Part shown: positions 62,819 to 64,000 of the stretch, piece after piece
Numbering within the stretch: position 1 is the first letter of the stretch
Layout of the letters: the number at the start of each line of letters is the position of its first letter
Source: Falsochrobactrum shanghaiense
GTDB lineage: Bacteria; Pseudomonadota; Alphaproteobacteria; Rhizobiales; Rhizobiaceae
Assembly (NCBI RefSeq): GCF_003149535.1
Contig: NZ_QGDB01000002.1
Coordinates: 434,001-498,000, forward strand
Reading direction: 5' to 3'
DNA: 64,000 nt
Translations under genes and position numbers: made by a program
Notes under the pieces: model-generated
The model's database searches: none
Told to the model about the DNA's origin: nothing
What the model saw: the letters and a program-made list of their open reading frames with translations, nothing else

Positions 62819-62974
62819 ATGGCGCGTATTACTGATGAAAAGGATGAGCAGATCACCATCACTCCGGATGCGGCAAGTGGAGGAGATTCGAAGGGCAGCA
62901 CGCTTCTGCCGATGTTGATAGCCGGGCTGGCTCTGGTTGTCATTGGAGCCATTGTCCTCATGTATTTCGTCTAA
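62819..62974 (+). CDS. 51-residue single-helix membrane peptide
   Basis: The frame begins MARITDEKDEQITITPDAAS, continues GGDSKGSTLLPMLIAGLALV and ends VIGAIVLMYFV. The first 27 residues are polar and acidic, the last 24 hydrophobic, giving a tail-anchored topology. AAGGA stands nine bases before the ATG. It shows codon use like its neighbours and a clean stop. I recognise no family. Confidence 0.65.
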   Translation: MARITDEKDEQITITPDAASGGDSKGSTLLPMLIAGLALVVIGAIVLMYFV

Positions 62975-63219
62975 GCCTCATAGAGAATTGGTGACTGTGC
63001 CCGGACGGTTTTATTTTCCGGCCATCCCCGGATTGGTCCTTGCCTGAAGAGAGCAGATTGTGCGCTCAGGCCGATTATGCTGCGGGCAAAGGCAGCCATT
63101 ATCATAAAGTCGAAGAGCACTTGCCTTTCTGCCATATCCTTGCTTTGTATTTTAGACATATCCAATGGGAAGCGACTTCTCGTACCTGACGGACTCTCAG
63201 CTATTCAAATCGGACGAAA

Positions 63220-64000
63220 ATGGACGTTCCCTCTAATCCGCTTGTTTTGATAGGGCCGAGCATATTGCTTGTTTTTGCCCTTTATTTTCTTGCGTTCTGG
63301 ATGTCCGATAAAAGGCGCAGGCATCTCCTTTTCTTTGCTGTCGCCGTCTTTTTGTTTTGTCTGGGCGCACTCTCGCAAATGCTCAAGATTCCCTTCGATC
63401 AGGGCATCAACGCGCTTGTCTCCGCCTTTGTTTATACACTCAGTGTCTTGCTGCTTTGCGATGGTTTGCTCCGGCGCAGCGGCAAGCGAATAAGCGGTCT
63501 GCTTTATTGCGTGGCCCTGTTCTTTGTCGTGGGAGGGATTGCCTATTATTTTTATGTCGAGCGCAATCTGTTCGTTCGCATTTATATCCTGAATTTCGGG
63601 ATCGGCCTGATCTTCCTTTTTACACTCTGGCAATTACATATGTTGCGCCGGGGAAGTGTGCCTGAAAAAATGTTGTTCTGGCTGCTTTTGGCTTTTACCA
63701 GCCAGTTCTTTATCCGGACCGGGCTGACTGCAAATAGCCTCCTTGAAACACCAGCCGTTTTCAGCGAGTCGCAATTTTGGTTGATATTACAATTTTCTCT
63801 TGCAGTGTTCGGCGTCGCCTTTGCATTGGCCATACTGGCAGTCGTGGTGAGCGACAAAGTATCGACGCTTGAAGTCGAGCGTGCGATGGATCCGATGACC
63901 GGCCTCCTCAATCGTCGTGGCTTTACGGAACAAGCGGAAAGATTAATGCAGAATGCGCAGGAAGCGCCATTGTGCCTTCTCGCCATCGATATTGATCATT
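63220..64000 (+). CDS. Membrane-anchored diguanylate cyclase (GGDEF), 3' end missing
   Basis: About 260 codons are present and the frame is open at base 64000. The N-terminal 210 residues hold six to seven hydrophobic segments (PLVLIGPSILLVFALYFLAF; FFAVAVFLFCLGALSQMLKI; LLYCVALFFVVGGIAYYFYV; FSLAVFGVAFALAILAVVVS). The start of a GGDEF domain follows: DPMTGLLNRRGFTEQAERLM and APLCLLAIDIDH. The GG(D/E)EF active site lies outside the window. Predicted to make cyclic-di-GMP in response to a membrane signal. Confidence 0.88.
   Translation, partial: MDVPSNPLVLIGPSILLVFALYFLAFWMSDKRRRHLLFFAVAVFLFCLGALSQMLKIPFDQGINALVSAFVYTLSVLLLCDGLLRRSGKRISGLLYCVALFFVVGGIAYYFYVERNLFVRIYILNFGIGLIFLFTLWQLHMLRRGSVPEKMLFWLLLAFTSQFFIRTGLTANSLLETPAVFSESQFWLILQFSLAVFGVAFALAILAVVVSDKVSTLEVERAMDPMTGLLNRRGFTEQAERLMQNAQEAPLCLLAIDIDH

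Noticed and set aside
62971-63165. 64-codon minus-strand open frame
   Set aside because: No ribosome site or family; overlaps the end of the 51-residue membrane peptide gene. Not excluded, but unsupported.
1-64000. CRISPR array, prophage or IS element
   Set aside because: No regularly spaced repeats, phage structural genes, transposase or terminal inverted repeats were seen.

Overview
The window reads as chromosomal DNA of an alphaproteobacterium of the order Hyphomicrobiales, most likely the Brucellaceae (Brucella/Ochrobactrum group). The basis is the gene content and protein style: ugpBAEC, DUF1127 proteins, a DUF3775 protein, a lysine 6-dehydrogenase of Agrobacterium type, and rhizobial intergenic palindromes of the form CACTTTTGGG...ATGCTCTA. 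It also has possible Irr and Mur sites, the regulators such bacteria use in place of classical Fur. No phage, transposon, IS element, CRISPR array or rRNA was seen. The species call is inference, since no search was run.

Layout. 0-5.6 kb: housekeeping genes (3' part of xseA running off the left edge, rlmE, ppx/gppA, a tRNA-Gln) with a LysR/DUF1127 divergent pair sharing a 21-bp operator-like palindrome. 5.8-8.1 kb: a cystine-type amino-acid ABC importer. 8.4-19.8 kb: a probable glutathione/pyroglutamyl-peptide island, with a fused 5-oxoprolinase, a divergent MarR-like regulator, a transporter in gsiABCD order and an M14 peptidase. 19.8-27.3 kb: a siderophore uptake locus (ATPase, two permeases, FatB/YclQ-like binding protein, TonB-dependent receptor) and a divergent regulator that fuses a LysR-type DNA-binding domain to a TrpD2/YbiB-like phosphoribosyltransferase domain. 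27.6-33 kb: small metabolic and transport genes, a second DUF1127 protein and a purine permease. 33-38.6 kb: a sugar-acid locus (FAH-family hydrolase, D-erythronate dehydrogenase, GntR regulator, gluconokinase) and an SLC13-type anion permease. 38.8-42.9 kb: ugpBAEC. 43.3-50.6 kb: a LacI regulator, a polar amino-acid ABC importer, a 2-hydroxyacid dehydrogenase, a small alpha-beta-barrel-like protein and adenine deaminase. 50.7-52.9 kb: feoAB. 52.9-57.7 kb: a lysine utilisation group (Lrp regulator, lysine 6-dehydrogenase, two tandem LAO-type binding proteins without their own permease, a DadA-like oxidase). 57.8-61.3 kb: sitABCD with two Mur-type boxes. 61.6-64 kb: an AraC regulator, a 51-residue membrane peptide and a truncated membrane diguanylate cyclase.

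Together the genes describe nutrient scavenging: peptides and glutathione, cystine, lysine, glycerol-3-phosphate, purines and sugar acids, plus three metal routes (siderophore-Fe3+, Fe2+, Mn2+). Most binding-protein genes are separated from their membrane partners by strong stem-loops, which suggests the binding protein is made in excess. The most unusual item is the LysR-TrpD2 fusion next to the siderophore receptor, with a near-consensus Irr box in their shared promoter.
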